This document shows positions 10,228-19,145 of a DNA stretch of 64,000 nucleotides, piece by piece (within the stretch, counting starts at the first letter, position 1; each line of letters starts with the position of its first letter). The notes under the pieces were generated by a model. It saw nothing but the letters and a program-made list of their open reading frames with translations. It did no database searches and had not been told where the DNA came from. This DNA is from Competibacter_A sp037045685 (lineage in GTDB: Bacteria; Pseudomonadota; Gammaproteobacteria; Competibacterales; Competibacteraceae). The stretch covers positions 186,001 through 250,000 of the forward strand of contig JBAOII010000011.1 of assembly GCA_037045685.1 (NCBI GenBank), in the 5' to 3' direction. Position numbers and translations under genes: made by a program.

Positions 10228-10602
10228 ATGGACAAGAAAGCAGCCGACAAGAAGGCCGCGCGCCTGCGGCGCGGGTTGCGGACCCGGCACAAGATTCGCG
10301 AGCTCGGGATCTGCCGGTTGTGCGTTCATCGCACGCCCAGCCACATCTACGCGCAGCTCATCACGCCGGAGAAAGCCGGCGACCGCACCGTGGCCGCCGC
10401 CTCCACTCTGGAGCCAACCTTGCGCCAGACGCTCAAGAGCACCGGCGATGTCGCGGCGGCCAAGGCGGTGGGCAAGGCCATCGCCGAAAAAGCCAAGGCG
10501 ATCGGCATCACTCAGGTCGCGTTCGACCGCTCCGGCTTCATGTATCACGGTCGGATCAAAGCGCTGGCCGATGCCGCCCGCGAGAACGGTTTGGAGTTTT
10601 GA
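10228..10602 (+). CDS. rplR: 50S ribosomal protein L18
   Basis: 5S rRNA-binding protein of the central protuberance. 124 residues with a lysine/arginine-rich N-terminus and the conserved C-terminus AFDRSGFMYHGRIKALADAARENGLEF. Confidence 0.98.
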   Translation: MDKKAADKKAARLRRGLRTRHKIRELGICRLCVHRTPSHIYAQLITPEKAGDRTVAAASTLEPTLRQTLKSTGDVAAAKAVGKAIAEKAKAIGITQVAFDRSGFMYHGRIKALADAARENGLEF

Positions 10603-10615
10603 GGAACAGAACAGC

Positions 10616-11125
10616 ATGGCGACGAACGTAGAAGGCTCCCAGAATACCGATGGCTTGCAAGAGAAGCTGATCACCGTCAACCGCGTGGCCAAGGTGGTCA
10701 AGGGCGGCCGGCAATTCGGCTTCACCGCGCTGACCGTGGTGGGCGACGGCAACGGCCGGGTCGGGCTGGGTTACGGCAAAGCCCGCGAGGTGCCGATGGC
10801 CATCCAGAAAGCCATGGACAAGGCCCGCAAGAACATGTGCAACGTGCCGTTGAACGGCACCACCCTGCAGTATCCGGTCACCGCCGAGCACGGCGCGGCC
10901 CAGGTGTTCATGCAGCCGGCTTCCGAAGGCACCGGGATCATCGCCGGCGGCGCCATGCGCGCCGTGTTCGAGGTGGTGGGAGTCAAGGACGTGCTGGCCA
11001 AGTGCGTCGGCTCGCGCAATCCGATCAACGTGGTCCGGGCGACCATCCGCGGCTTGAACACCATGAAATCGCCCGACTATCAGGCCGCCAAGCGCGGCAA
11101 AACCGTGGATGAAATCCGGAGTTGA
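10616..11125 (+). CDS. rpsE: 30S ribosomal protein S5
   Basis: Accuracy-related protein at the mRNA entry. 169 residues: double-stranded RNA-binding-like fold (EKLITVNRVAKVVKGGRQF) followed by the S5 C-terminal domain (VVGVKDVLAKCVGSRNPINV). The ATG at 10616 follows GAGGAACAG. Confidence 0.98.
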   Translation: MATNVEGSQNTDGLQEKLITVNRVAKVVKGGRQFGFTALTVVGDGNGRVGLGYGKAREVPMAIQKAMDKARKNMCNVPLNGTTLQYPVTAEHGAAQVFMQPASEGTGIIAGGAMRAVFEVVGVKDVLAKCVGSRNPINVVRATIRGLNTMKSPDYQAAKRGKTVDEIRS

Positions 11126-11130
11126 GGAGC

Positions 11131-11313
11131 ATGGCCGACAAACTGAAAGTCACCCTGGTCAAAAGCGCCCACGGCCGTCTGGCCGCGCACCAGGCTTGCG
11201 TGCGCGGGCTGGGGTTGCGACGGACGCAGAGCAGCGCGGTGGTGATCGACACCCCGGAAAACCGGGGCATGATCCGCAAGGTTTCGTATCTGCTGAAAGT
11301 CGAGGAGGCTTGA
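11131..11313 (+). CDS. rpmD: 50S ribosomal protein L30
   Basis: Small 50S protein, 60 residues, with the L30 pattern VTLVKSAHGRLAAHQACVRGLGLRR and VIDTPENRGMIRKVSYLLKV. ATG 11131 was chosen over an ATG at 11122 because it gives MADKLKVTLVKS and a GAGGAGC site in front. Confidence 0.97.
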   Translation: MADKLKVTLVKSAHGRLAAHQACVRGLGLRRTQSSAVVIDTPENRGMIRKVSYLLKVEEA

Positions 11314-11316
11314 GCC

Positions 11317-11751
11317 ATGCGTCTGAATACCCTGAAACCCGCTCCCGGCAGCCGGCCGGACCAACAGCGGGTCGGGCGCGGCATCGGGTCCGGGCTCGGC
11401 AAAACCGGCGGGCGCGGCCACAAGGGCCAGCACGCGCGGGCCGGCGGCTACCACAAAGTCGGCTTTGAAGGCGGTCAGATGCCGTTGCAGCGGCGCTTGC
11501 CCAAGCGCGGGTTCCGCTCCATGACCGCCAGGGAGACCGCCGAGGTCCGTCTGGGCGCCTTGGCCAAGCTCGGGGCCGAAGCCATCGATCTGGCGGCGCT
11601 CAAGGCGGCCAACCTGGTGCCGATCTTCGCCAAGCAGGCCAAGGTCATCGTCTCCGGGAAGCTCGCTCAGCCCGTGACCCTGCGCGGCTTGGCCGTGACC
11701 AAGGGCGCCCGCGCCGCGATCTTGGCGGCGGGCGGGACGATTCTCGAGTAA
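11317..11751 (+). CDS. rplO: 50S ribosomal protein L15
   Basis: Late 50S assembly protein. 144 residues with MRLNTLKPAPGSRPDQQRVGRGIGSGLGKT and the glycine-rich GRGHKGQHARAGG segment. It starts three bases after rpmD and ends six bases before secY. Confidence 0.98.
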   Translation: MRLNTLKPAPGSRPDQQRVGRGIGSGLGKTGGRGHKGQHARAGGYHKVGFEGGQMPLQRRLPKRGFRSMTARETAEVRLGALAKLGAEAIDLAALKAANLVPIFAKQAKVIVSGKLAQPVTLRGLAVTKGARAAILAAGGTILE

Positions 11752-11757
11752 GCGGAA

Positions 11758-13086
11758 ATGGCCACCGCCCTGCCGGATCTCGGCAAAATGACCGAATTGC
11801 GCCAGCGCCTCCTGTTTCTGCTGGGAGCGCTGGTGGTGTTCCGCATCGGGACGCATATTCCCGTACCCGGTATCGATCCGCACGCGATGGCGCAACTGTT
11901 CGACCAGCAGCGCGGCACCATCCTCGATATGTTCAACATGTTCTCGGGCGGCGCGCTGCGGCGGCTGAGCATTTTCGCGCTGGGGGTGATGCCGTACATT
12001 TCGGCTTCGATCATCCTGCAGTTGATGTCGATGGTGGTGCCATCCTTGGAGCAGTTGCGCAAGGAGGGCGGGGCCGCCGGCCGCCACAAGCTGACCCGCT
12101 ACACCCGCTATCTGACGGTGGTGCTGGCGACGTTCCAGGCCATCGGCGTCAGCGTCGCGCTGCAAAACCAGATGGCGGGCGGGAGTTCGGTGGTGATCGC
12201 GCCGGGCATCGGTTTTGTCGTCACCGCGACCATCAGCCTGGTGACCGGCACCCTGTTCCTGATGTGGCTGGGCGAGCAGGTGACCGAGCGCGGCATCGGC
12301 AACGGCATTTCGATGCTGATTTTCGCCGGTATCGTCGCCGGGTTGCCGCATGCGGTGGGCGGTACCCTGGAGCTGGCTCGCACCGGGGAACTGCACGTCA
12401 TGCTGGTGCTGTTCCTGCTGGCCCTGACGATGCTGGTCACCGGATTCGTGGTGTTCGTCGAGCGCGGGCAGCGCCGGATCACGGTCAACTACGCCAAGCG
12501 CCAGCAGGGCCGGCGGATGTACGCCGCCCAGACCACGCATCTGCCGCTGAAGCTGAACATGTCCGGAGTGATCCCGCCCATTTTTGCCTCCAGCCTGATT
12601 CTGTTTCCGGCCACGCTGGGGAGCTGGTTCGGCAATGCGCCGAGCATGGAATGGTTGCGGGATATCACGTCCACCTTGTCGCCGGGACAACCCCTGTACG
12701 TCCTGCTCTACGCGAGCTTGATCATTTTCTTCTGCTTTTTCTACACCGCGCTGGTCTTCAATTCCAAGGAAACCGCCGACAACCTGAAAAAGTCCGGAGC
12801 GTTCATCCCGGGGATTCGTCCAGGAGCGCAGACCGCCACCTACATCGATAAAGTGCTGACCCGGCTGACCCTGATCGGCGCCATCTACATCACCGGCGTC
12901 TGCTTGCTGCCCGAATTTTTGATCCTGTACTGGCGGGTGCCGTTTTATTTCGGCGGCACCTCGCTGTTGATCATCGTGGTGGTGGTCATGGATTTCATGG
13001 CTCAGGTCCAAGCGCACCTGATGTCGCACCAATACGAGAGCCTGCTGAAGAAGAGCAGTTTCAAGGGCCAAGGCCTGATGCGCTGA
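11758..13086 (+). CDS. secY: Protein translocase channel subunit SecY
   Basis: Pore-forming subunit of the SecYEG translocon in the inner membrane. 442 residues with ten predicted membrane segments; recognisable blocks are VFRIGTHIPVPGID (segment 1), FALGVMPYISASII (segment 2), GIGNGISMLIF, and the cytosolic loops used by SecA and ribosomes (ERGQRRITVNYAKRQ, MSGVIPPIFASSLI). Its place after rplO is the standard spc position. Full length. Confidence 0.98.
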   Translation: MATALPDLGKMTELRQRLLFLLGALVVFRIGTHIPVPGIDPHAMAQLFDQQRGTILDMFNMFSGGALRRLSIFALGVMPYISASIILQLMSMVVPSLEQLRKEGGAAGRHKLTRYTRYLTVVLATFQAIGVSVALQNQMAGGSSVVIAPGIGFVVTATISLVTGTLFLMWLGEQVTERGIGNGISMLIFAGIVAGLPHAVGGTLELARTGELHVMLVLFLLALTMLVTGFVVFVERGQRRITVNYAKRQQGRRMYAAQTTHLPLKLNMSGVIPPIFASSLILFPATLGSWFGNAPSMEWLRDITSTLSPGQPLYVLLYASLIIFFCFFYTALVFNSKETADNLKKSGAFIPGIRPGAQTATYIDKVLTRLTLIGAIYITGVCLLPEFLILYWRVPFYFGGTSLLIIVVVVMDFMAQVQAHLMSHQYESLLKKSSFKGQGLMR

Positions 13087-13153
13087 TGGCCGGGATAATG
13101 GTTGGTCTGCGCCCGCAGATGCGGTTGGCGCCCGTCGAATTTGGAGAACAACG

Positions 13154-13267
13154 ATGAAAGTGCGTGCCTCGGTCAAGAAAATCTGCCGTAACTGCAAAAT
13201 CATTCGCCGCGACCGCGTGGTGCGCGTGATCTGCAAGGATGCCCGCCACAAACAGCGGCAGGGCTGA
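13154..13267 (+). CDS. rpmJ: 50S ribosomal protein L36 (zinc-binding form)
   Basis: A 37-residue protein, MKVRASVKKICRNCKIIRR at its start and ending ARHKQRQG. It keeps the zinc ligands of the C+ form: C11, C14, C27 and H32. GGAGAAC lies upstream. It is the usual last gene of the spc operon, 67 bases after secY. Confidence 0.96.
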   Translation: MKVRASVKKICRNCKIIRRDRVVRVICKDARHKQRQG

Positions 13268-13363
13268 AATCTCGATTCATTATTGATTTACGTTCCGGGG
13301 TAAGCTAAATTCCCGTTCTTTGCGCGGCGATAGGCACCCGGTAGGTGGGAGGAGCTTTAAAGC

Positions 13364-13720
13364 ATGGCCCGTATTGCAGGCATCAATATTCCCGTCAACA
13401 AGCATGCGGTGATCGCACTGCAAGCGATTTTCGGGATCGGTAAAACCCGCGCCCGCCAGATTTGCGAGGCCGCCCAAGTCGCTCCGGAAACCAAGGTCCG
13501 CGATTTGAACGAAGCTCAGGTGGATGCGCTGCGCGCCGAAGTGGGCAAGCATACCGTGGAAGGCGATCTGCGTCGCGAAGTGTCCATGAGCATCAAGCGG
13601 TTGATGGATCTGGGTTGCTATCGGGGGCTGCGTCATCGACGCGGCTTGCCGGTGCGCGGCCAGCGCACCCGCACCAATGCCCGGACGCGCAAGGGTCCGC
13701 GCCGCGCGGTCCGCAAGTAG
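13364..13720 (+). CDS. rpsM: 30S ribosomal protein S13
   Basis: 30S head protein bridging to the 50S central protuberance; first gene of the alpha operon. 118 residues: MARIAGINIPVNKHAVIAL, the helix-hairpin-helix GIGKTRARQICE and the basic tail RGQRTRTNARTRKGPRRAV. GGAGGAGC precedes the ATG. The 96-base gap after rpmJ may hold a promoter but none was convincing. Confidence 0.98.
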   Translation: MARIAGINIPVNKHAVIALQAIFGIGKTRARQICEAAQVAPETKVRDLNEAQVDALRAEVGKHTVEGDLRREVSMSIKRLMDLGCYRGLRHRRGLPVRGQRTRTNARTRKGPRRAVRK

Positions 13721-13762
13721 GCCGCCCGAACTTTTTGGAATTCCGCTGGCATAGGTTGAAGC

Positions 13763-14152
13763 ATGGCAAAACCGGTTACTAAAACGCGCAAGCGCGTCAA
13801 GAAAAATGTCGTGGATGGCATCGCCCATATCCACGCCTCGTTCAATAACACCATCATCACCATCACGGACCGTCAGGGCAACACCTTGGGATGGGCCACC
13901 TCGGGCGGTTCGGGGTTTCGCGGTTCCCGCAAGAGCACGCCGTTCGCCGCGCAGGTCGCCGCCGACCGGGTGGGCAACGCGGTCAAGGAGTACGGCGTGA
14001 AGAATCTGGAAGTCAACGTCAAGGGGCCTGGACCCGGTCGGGAATCCGCCGTGCGCGCCCTGAACGCCGCCGGTTTCAAGATCATGAGCATAATGGACGT
14101 GACGCCGATACCCCATAACGGTTGCCGTCCCCCGAAACGCCGTCGCGTCTAG
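13763..14152 (+). CDS. rpsK: 30S ribosomal protein S11
   Basis: Platform protein contacting the mRNA exit region. 129 residues with IAHIHASFNNTIITITDRQGN, the GFRGSRKSTPFAAQ block and a C-terminus ending HNGCRPPKRRRV. Normal length and position in the alpha operon. Confidence 0.98.
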   Translation: MAKPVTKTRKRVKKNVVDGIAHIHASFNNTIITITDRQGNTLGWATSGGSGFRGSRKSTPFAAQVAADRVGNAVKEYGVKNLEVNVKGPGPGRESAVRALNAAGFKIMSIMDVTPIPHNGCRPPKRRRV

Positions 14153-14167
14153 TCCAGGAGTCATACC

Positions 14168-14788
14168 GTGGCGAGATATCTCGGTCCCAAGTGCAAGCTG
14201 AGCCGCCGGGAAGGCGTGGATTTGTTTTTGAAATCCGCCGCCCGACCGATCGAGTCGAAGTGCAATCTGGAACGGCCGCCGGGCCAGCATGGCGCACGCC
14301 GCCCCCGCTTGTCCGACTATGGCTTGCAACTGCGCGAGAAGCAGAAGCTGCGCCGGATTTACGGCGTGTTGGAGCGGCAATTTCTCAACTATTACAAGGA
14401 AGCGGCCCGCCGCAAGGGTTCCACGGGCGAAAACCTGCTGAGGATACTGGAGTGCCGGCTGGATAACGTGGTGTATCGGATGGGGTTTGGCAGCACCCGG
14501 GCCGAGGCCAGGCAACTGGTTTCCCATCGCTCCATCACCGTCAACGGCCAGCGGGTCAACATCCCTTCCTATCAGGTCGGAGCGGAAGACGTGGTGGCGG
14601 TTCACGAAAAGAGCCGCACGCAGACCCGCATTCAGTATTCCCTGCAACTCGCGCAAAGCCACGGTTTCGCGGAGTGGGTGGACGTGGATGCCAGCAAGAT
14701 GAGCGGCGTGTTCAAGCGGATTCCCGATCGGGGTGACTTGCCGCCCGACATCAACGAATCATTGGTCGTGGAGTTGTACTCCAAGTGA
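14168..14788 (+). CDS. rpsD: 30S ribosomal protein S4
   Basis: Primary 16S-binding protein, accuracy determinant and, in E. coli, repressor of the alpha operon. 206 residues, GTG start at 14168; MARYLGPKCKLSRREGVDLFL and the S4 RNA-binding domain (LDNVVYRMGFGSTRAEARQLVSHRSITVNGQ). Its stop overlaps an upstream in-frame GTG of rpoA. Confidence 0.98.
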   Translation: MARYLGPKCKLSRREGVDLFLKSAARPIESKCNLERPPGQHGARRPRLSDYGLQLREKQKLRRIYGVLERQFLNYYKEAARRKGSTGENLLRILECRLDNVVYRMGFGSTRAEARQLVSHRSITVNGQRVNIPSYQVGAEDVVAVHEKSRTQTRIQYSLQLAQSHGFAEWVDVDASKMSGVFKRIPDRGDLPPDINESLVVELYSK

Positions 14789-14808
14789 TCGACACCGAGG
14801 GAAAGCGG

Positions 14809-15921
14809 ATGGTGGGTGCATTCGATTTGCTAAAACCGACCCGTGTCGAAGTCGAAAAGCTGGCGCCTCGGCTGGCGCAGGTGACCGTGGAGCCGCTGGA
14901 GCGCGGCTTTGGCTACACGCTCGGCAACGCGCTGCGCCGCATTTTGCTCTCCTCCATTCCCGGCGCCGCCATCGTCGAGTGCGAAATCGAGGGGGTGGAG
15001 CACGAGTATTCCACCATCGAGGGCGTGCAGGAAGACGTGATCGATGTCCTGCTCAATCTCAAGGGCGTGGCGGTCATCTTGCAAGACGGAGTCCAGGAAG
15101 CCAACCTGACGCTGACCAAAAAGGGGCCAGGCCCGGTGGTGGCGGGGGATATCGTGGGCGGCCACGCGGTCGATATCATCAACCCGGACCACCTCATCGC
15201 CCACCTGACCAAGAGCGGCGAGCTGACCATGCGGCTCAAGGTCGAGCGGGGGCGCGGCTACTCGCCGGCAACCCAGCGCGAAGGCGCCGAAACCGAAACC
15301 CGCTCCATCGGCCGGTTGCGGCTGGACGCTTCCTTCAGCCCGATCGAGCGGATCAGCTATCGGGTCGAGAACGCCCGCGTCGAGCAGCGCACCGATCTGG
15401 ACAAGCTGGTTCTGACCCTGGAAACCAACGGCACGATCGATCCCGAGGAAGCCATCCGCACCGCCGCCCGGATTTTGTTGGATCAGTTGTCGGTGTTCGT
15501 CGATCTCAAGGGCAAGCGCGACGAACCGTTGCCCCCGCCCGCAGTGGATGTCGATCCGGTGCTGATGCAGCCCGTGGATGACCTGGAACTGACCGTGCGG
15601 TCGGCCAACTGCCTGAAAGCGGAGAGCATCTACTACATCGGCGACCTGGTGCAGCGGACCGAGTCGGAATTGCTGAAAACGCCCAATCTCGGTAAGAAAT
15701 CCTTGACCGAGATCAAGGATGTGCTCGCCAAATACAAGTTGTCCCTAGGGATGAAAGTGGACAACTGGCCGCCGCCGGGTTTGAGCCTGGAGCAGGCCGA
15801 GGAGCGCGCCGCTGCCGCGCGACGTCCGGCCAGCGTGTCGGGTGAGGCCTTGGAGGCCGATAAACCGTCCAAGCAGGATTCCCGGACCGCTATCGGCGGC
15901 GATGCCGACGACGCCGAATAG
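14809..15921 (+). CDS. rpoA: RNA polymerase alpha subunit
   Basis: Assembles the RNA polymerase core (N-terminal domain, LERGFGYTLGNALRRILLSSIPG) and contacts UP elements and activators through the C-terminal domain (VRSANCLKAESIYYIGDLVQRTE, LGKKSLTEIKDVL). ATG 14809 was chosen: GAGGGAAAG lies upstream; a GTG at 14785 overlapping rpsD would add eight residues. The product of 370 residues is about 40 longer than E. coli alpha, because an alanine-, lysine- and acid-rich tail follows the alpha-CTD (EQAEERAAAARRPASV to GGDADDAE). Confidence 0.97.
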   Translation: MVGAFDLLKPTRVEVEKLAPRLAQVTVEPLERGFGYTLGNALRRILLSSIPGAAIVECEIEGVEHEYSTIEGVQEDVIDVLLNLKGVAVILQDGVQEANLTLTKKGPGPVVAGDIVGGHAVDIINPDHLIAHLTKSGELTMRLKVERGRGYSPATQREGAETETRSIGRLRLDASFSPIERISYRVENARVEQRTDLDKLVLTLETNGTIDPEEAIRTAARILLDQLSVFVDLKGKRDEPLPPPAVDVDPVLMQPVDDLELTVRSANCLKAESIYYIGDLVQRTESELLKTPNLGKKSLTEIKDVLAKYKLSLGMKVDNWPPPGLSLEQAEERAAAARRPASVSGEALEADKPSKQDSRTAIGGDADDAE

Positions 15922-15995
15922 GGATGACGTCGGTTGGCCCGCCGTCTGTTCCAATCGTGAATAGCTGATTTTCGAGTGTTTAAGGAATTTTTGTC

Positions 15996-16373
15996 ATGCG
16001 CCATCGCAAAGCCGGTCGTAAACTCAATCGCACCAGCAGCCATCGCAAGGCCATGCTGCGCAACATGGCCGCTTCGCTGTTCACCCACGAAGTGATCCGG
16101 ACCACCTTGCCCAAGGCCAAGGAGTTGCGCCGCGTCGCCGAGCCCTTGATCACTTTGTCCAAGCAGGACAGCGTGGCCCATCGGCGGTTGGCGTTCGACC
16201 GCTTGCGGGATCGCGATGTGGTGACCAAGCTGTTCAACGAGCTGGGACCCCGTTTCGTATCGCGTCCGGGCGGTTACCTGCGCATTCTGAAGTGCGGGTT
16301 TCGCGTCGGCGATAACGCGCCGCTGGCCTATGTCGAGTTGCTGGATCGGCCGGGTGCGGCGGCGGCTGAATAG
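15996..16373 (+). CDS. rplQ: 50S ribosomal protein L17
   Basis: 50S tunnel-exit-side protein and last gene of the alpha operon. 125 residues, MRHRKAGRKLNRTSSHRKAM and the conserved FTHEVIRTTLPKAKELRRVAEPLI. Followed 24 bases later by a strong terminator. Confidence 0.98.
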   Translation: MRHRKAGRKLNRTSSHRKAMLRNMAASLFTHEVIRTTLPKAKELRRVAEPLITLSKQDSVAHRRLAFDRLRDRDVVTKLFNELGPRFVSRPGGYLRILKCGFRVGDNAPLAYVELLDRPGAAAAE

Positions 16374-16396
16374 ACGACGGCATCCCTTCGAACACC

Positions 16397-16429
16397 AACA
16401 AAAAAGCCGGGTTCCCCGGCTTTTTTGTT
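16397..16429 (+). terminator. Rho-independent terminator of the ribosomal cluster
   Basis: AAAAAAGCCGGG - TTC - CCCGGCTTTTTT: a GC stem flanked by A and T runs, so it can act in both directions. It ends the rplQ transcript and also faces the minus-strand gene at 16481. Confidence 0.92.
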
Positions 16430-16480
16430 GGGCGCGCGAGCGGTGATTTGCCCCGCCCGAGCACTCCCGGCGCGACCGCT

Positions 16481-17452
16481 TCAGCTTAGGGTGCGGGTCG
16501 CGGTTTGCAGCAAGTCCCACAGATCGAAGATCCGCGCCACATAGGCATCGCGCAAACGGTAGCGGCTTCCTTGTCCCATCAGTTCTCCTTCGAGCACATC
16601 GAGCAACTTTAAAAGCTTGCGCCGGTGAAGACCGAGCATCTGCTGGAGCGGATCGGCGATCACGCCGGCGCCAGCGCTGAGCGCGCCCAATGCCAGGAGC
16701 AATCCGCCGGTGGTCGCGACCAGCAGTCCGGCGGATGCGGTGGCGGGAAAGATGCCGTAGTACAGGGAGCCCAAGGTCGATCCCAGCAGGAAGTTGGCGA
16801 TGGCCAAGTGGTTGGCGATGGCGGTCGCGGTGACGCCGCCGATGGCGATGGCGCCGGGCGTGAACTGCTTGAACGCGGCCACGCCAGCGGCCAAGCTGAG
16901 CAGCGAACCGGACAGGTCGGCGGCGGCCGTGCGACTGTCGGTGTAGGTGGTCAGGTGGTTTTCCAGCCGCTGTCGGAAATTTTCGCGATGCGAGAGCTGG
17001 TCCAGCCGGATCAGTTCGGGAACGAGCAATTCGCCGATGGTCGGATGGGCCAGGATTCCCTCCAGCAGCGCGTCCCGCTCGCAGCGCCGTTCACCTTGCT
17101 CGAAAGGGAGCTCCAGCAGTTCGCTGTAGATCAGCCATTCCACTTCGCGTTCCACATCGGTTTTGAAACCGGCCGGCAGACGTTCGAGCCGAAGGGCGAT
17201 GCGGTCCAGCCGCAGCTTGCGGCCGAGCGCCGCGCCGCCTTGAGCCAGCAAATGCGGGAGAATCCACAGCACGTTGGCCGGCGTTCGCAACAGATCCTTG
17301 CCCAGCGCGCGGCGATTGATCCGCAAGGCGCCCCGGAAGGAAAAATGTTTGCGGGTGAAGGGGCCGACGCGGGCGCGGCGATCTGCCAAGTAGCGGCGGG
17401 TGGCTTCGGTAACGGCGGCGCGAATGCGGGCAACCAGCGCGTCGTCAGGCAT
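16481..17452 (-). CDS. Uncharacterised membrane protein (DUF6635-like)
   Basis: Function unknown. The 323-residue product has a basic soluble N-terminal half (TEATRRYLADRRARVGPFTRKHFSFRGALRINRRALGKDL) and two or three hydrophobic glycine/alanine-rich segments at about residues 190-260, with a short basic C-terminal domain. The pattern resembles proteins grouped as DUF6635, but I am not certain. A GGAG sits directly against the ATG. It runs convergent to the ribosomal cluster and shares its terminator region. Confidence 0.7.
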   Translation of the reverse strand: MPDDALVARIRAAVTEATRRYLADRRARVGPFTRKHFSFRGALRINRRALGKDLLRTPANVLWILPHLLAQGGAALGRKLRLDRIALRLERLPAGFKTDVEREVEWLIYSELLELPFEQGERRCERDALLEGILAHPTIGELLVPELIRLDQLSHRENFRQRLENHLTTYTDSRTAAADLSGSLLSLAAGVAAFKQFTPGAIAIGGVTATAIANHLAIANFLLGSTLGSLYYGIFPATASAGLLVATTGGLLLALGALSAGAGVIADPLQQMLGLHRRKLLKLLDVLEGELMGQGSRYRLRDAYVARIFDLWDLLQTATRTLS

Positions 17453-17538
17453 CTCCGGTCACGATTCGAGGTTCGGCTTCTCCGCCCATCCTCGCCCGCG
17501 CGTCCCGCCGGGAAAGGCGGACTCCGCCCCTGCGGGCT

Positions 17539-17712
17539 TCAATTGGAAATCGCTTCGCGGAGTTGAAGGCTTAAGCCCTGAATGACCAACAGGTTATAGC
17601 GAGCTTCGATCATATCCCGATAGGGGCCGAAGCATTCGCCGAGCACCTTGAACCACCATCCGCCGCGCTCGAACCAGACGAACGGGTGCTGGAGTTTGTG
17701 ATTTCCACGCAT
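17539..17712 (-). CDS. Small 57-residue ORF, unknown function
   Basis: Reads MRGNHKLQHPFVWFERGG onward and ends LREAISN. A GAGAGG sits eight bases upstream of the ATG, and the sequence is rich in aromatic residues (FVWFERGGWWFKVLGECF) with a helical C-terminus. It lies upstream of, and on the same strand as, the gene starting at 17452. I do not recognise a family; support is the ribosome-binding site and the protein-like composition. Confidence 0.45.
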   Translation of the reverse strand: MRGNHKLQHPFVWFERGGWWFKVLGECFGPYRDMIEARYNLLVIQGLSLQLREAISN

Positions 17713-18050
17713 GTTGTCAACCTCTCACCTGAAACGGAACGACCCACAGGCGAACGTACTTGGCGATATTTCATGATTTCCTTATGGGTGACTCGCATGG
17801 CTTGGCTCGATCCCAAGACGAATAACCAAGCGCGACACAAGAATAATAGTAGTTGATGAGCGCACGCTTAACAGGCGGCTCCATCGGACCCGAGGCGGCG
17901 ATTCAACTTAAATTTAATGACAGCACAAATACCGGATTGTTGCAACGCAAAACGGGTAATCATTCGCGGACGACTGAGGCAGCGTCCACGAATGCTACAA
18001 AGGTGAAGGTTTGGTATCGCGGGATGTTGAACGGGCGGGTGGAGGAGGTG
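17713..18050. other. Intergenic stretch without a convincing gene
   Basis: About 340 bases, more AT-rich than the flanks. Short open frames exist on both strands but none has a ribosome-binding site with protein-like composition. The promoter of the 57-residue ORF should lie here; I could not pick one reliably. Confidence 0.5.
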
Positions 18051-19055
18051 TCAGCCGACTTGCAGTAACAGCTTGCCGATGTGGCGATTGGATTCCATCA
18101 GGGCATGAGCGGCGGCGGCCTCGCTCAGCGGGAAAACCCGGTCGATGACCGGTCGGACCACGCCGCCGGCGAGTAGCGGCCAGACGATGTGTTGCAGGCT
18201 GCGGGCGATGGGCGCCTTGTGTTCGACCGGGCGAGCGCGCAGGGTCGAGCCGGTGACGGTCAAGCGCTTCATCATCACCGGCGCGAGATTCAGTTCCACT
18301 TTGGCGCCGCGCAGGAACGCGATGAACACCAGCCGGCCTTCCACCGCCAGCGCGCTGAGATTGCGCTGCGTGTAATCGCCGCCGACCATGTCCAGAATCA
18401 CATCCACGCCCCGATTGCGAGTGAGTTCCTTGACCGCTTGGACGAAATCTTCCTCGCGGTAGTCGATGGCCCGCTCGGCGCCCAGATCCAGGCAGGGTTG
18501 CATTTTTTCGGCGCCGCCGACGGTGACGAACACCCGCGAACCCAACGCCTTGGCCAGTTGGATGGCGGTGGTGCCGATGCCGCTGGTGCCGCCGTGGACC
18601 AGCAGGGTTTCGCCGGGTTGCAGCCGCGCCCGGTCGAAGACGTTGCTCCAGACGGTGAAAAAAGTTTCCGGCAGGGCGGCGGCCTGTTGCAAGGTCAGTC
18701 CGGCCGGGATCGGCAGACATTGGGGCGCGGGCGCGGTGCAGTATTCGGCGTAGCCGCCGCCGGTCAGCAGGGCGCAGATTTCATCGCCGATCATCCAGTC
18801 CTCGACACCTTCACCGAGCGCCGCGATGGTGCCGGCCACTTCCAGGCCGGGAATGTCGGAGGCGCCCGGCGGTGGCGGATAACCGCCTTGCCGTTGCAGG
18901 CAGTCGGGGCGGTTGACGCCGGCGGTGGCGACTTTGATCAGGACTTCGCCGGGCGCGGGCCGAGGCACCGGGCGGCGGTTGGGAACCAGCTTTTCGGGTC
19001 CACCGGGTGCGGTGATTTCGATGGCGGTCATCAACTCGGGCAGGGTCGGGGTCAT
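18051..19055 (-). CDS. NAD(P)H quinone oxidoreductase, zinc-type alcohol dehydrogenase superfamily (PIG3-like)
   Basis: Medium-chain dehydrogenase/reductase predicted to reduce quinones with NADPH. 334 residues: GroES-like N-terminal domain (PGEVLIKVATAGVNRPDCLQRQGGYPPPPG), then a Rossmann fold with HGGTSGIGTTAIQLAKALGSRV and the cofactor region GAERAIDYREEDF. Structural-zinc cysteines are absent, as in quinone reductases. Start is ambiguous between ATG 19055 and ATG 19031 (MTAIEITAPGG); the latter matches many homologue N-termini. The substrate is not predictable. Confidence 0.88.
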   Translation of the reverse strand: MTPTLPELMTAIEITAPGGPEKLVPNRRPVPRPAPGEVLIKVATAGVNRPDCLQRQGGYPPPPGASDIPGLEVAGTIAALGEGVEDWMIGDEICALLTGGGYAEYCTAPAPQCLPIPAGLTLQQAAALPETFFTVWSNVFDRARLQPGETLLVHGGTSGIGTTAIQLAKALGSRVFVTVGGAEKMQPCLDLGAERAIDYREEDFVQAVKELTRNRGVDVILDMVGGDYTQRNLSALAVEGRLVFIAFLRGAKVELNLAPVMMKRLTVTGSTLRARPVEHKAPIARSLQHIVWPLLAGGVVRPVIDRVFPLSEAAAAHALMESNRHIGKLLLQVG

Positions 19056-19082
19056 GGCGTGGTCTCGTAACCTATCCAAAAG

Positions 19083-19120
19083 CTCCCCTCGCCCGCTGGG
19101 AGAGGGGTTGGGGGTGAGGG
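19083..19120. repeat. REP-like palindromic repeat, copy 1
   Basis: CCCCTCGCCCGCTGGGAGAGGGG followed by TTGGGGGTGAGGG. The same theme recurs at 35789, 41004 and 44281. It lies between the quinone reductase and nrdJb. Confidence 0.65.
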
Positions 19121-19145
19121 TCGTTTATCTGAGTTAAAGAAGTCT

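Noticed and set aside
17853..18068. 71-codon plus-strand frame
   Set aside because: No ribosome-binding site, composition not protein-like, and its end overlaps the 3' end of the quinone reductase gene.
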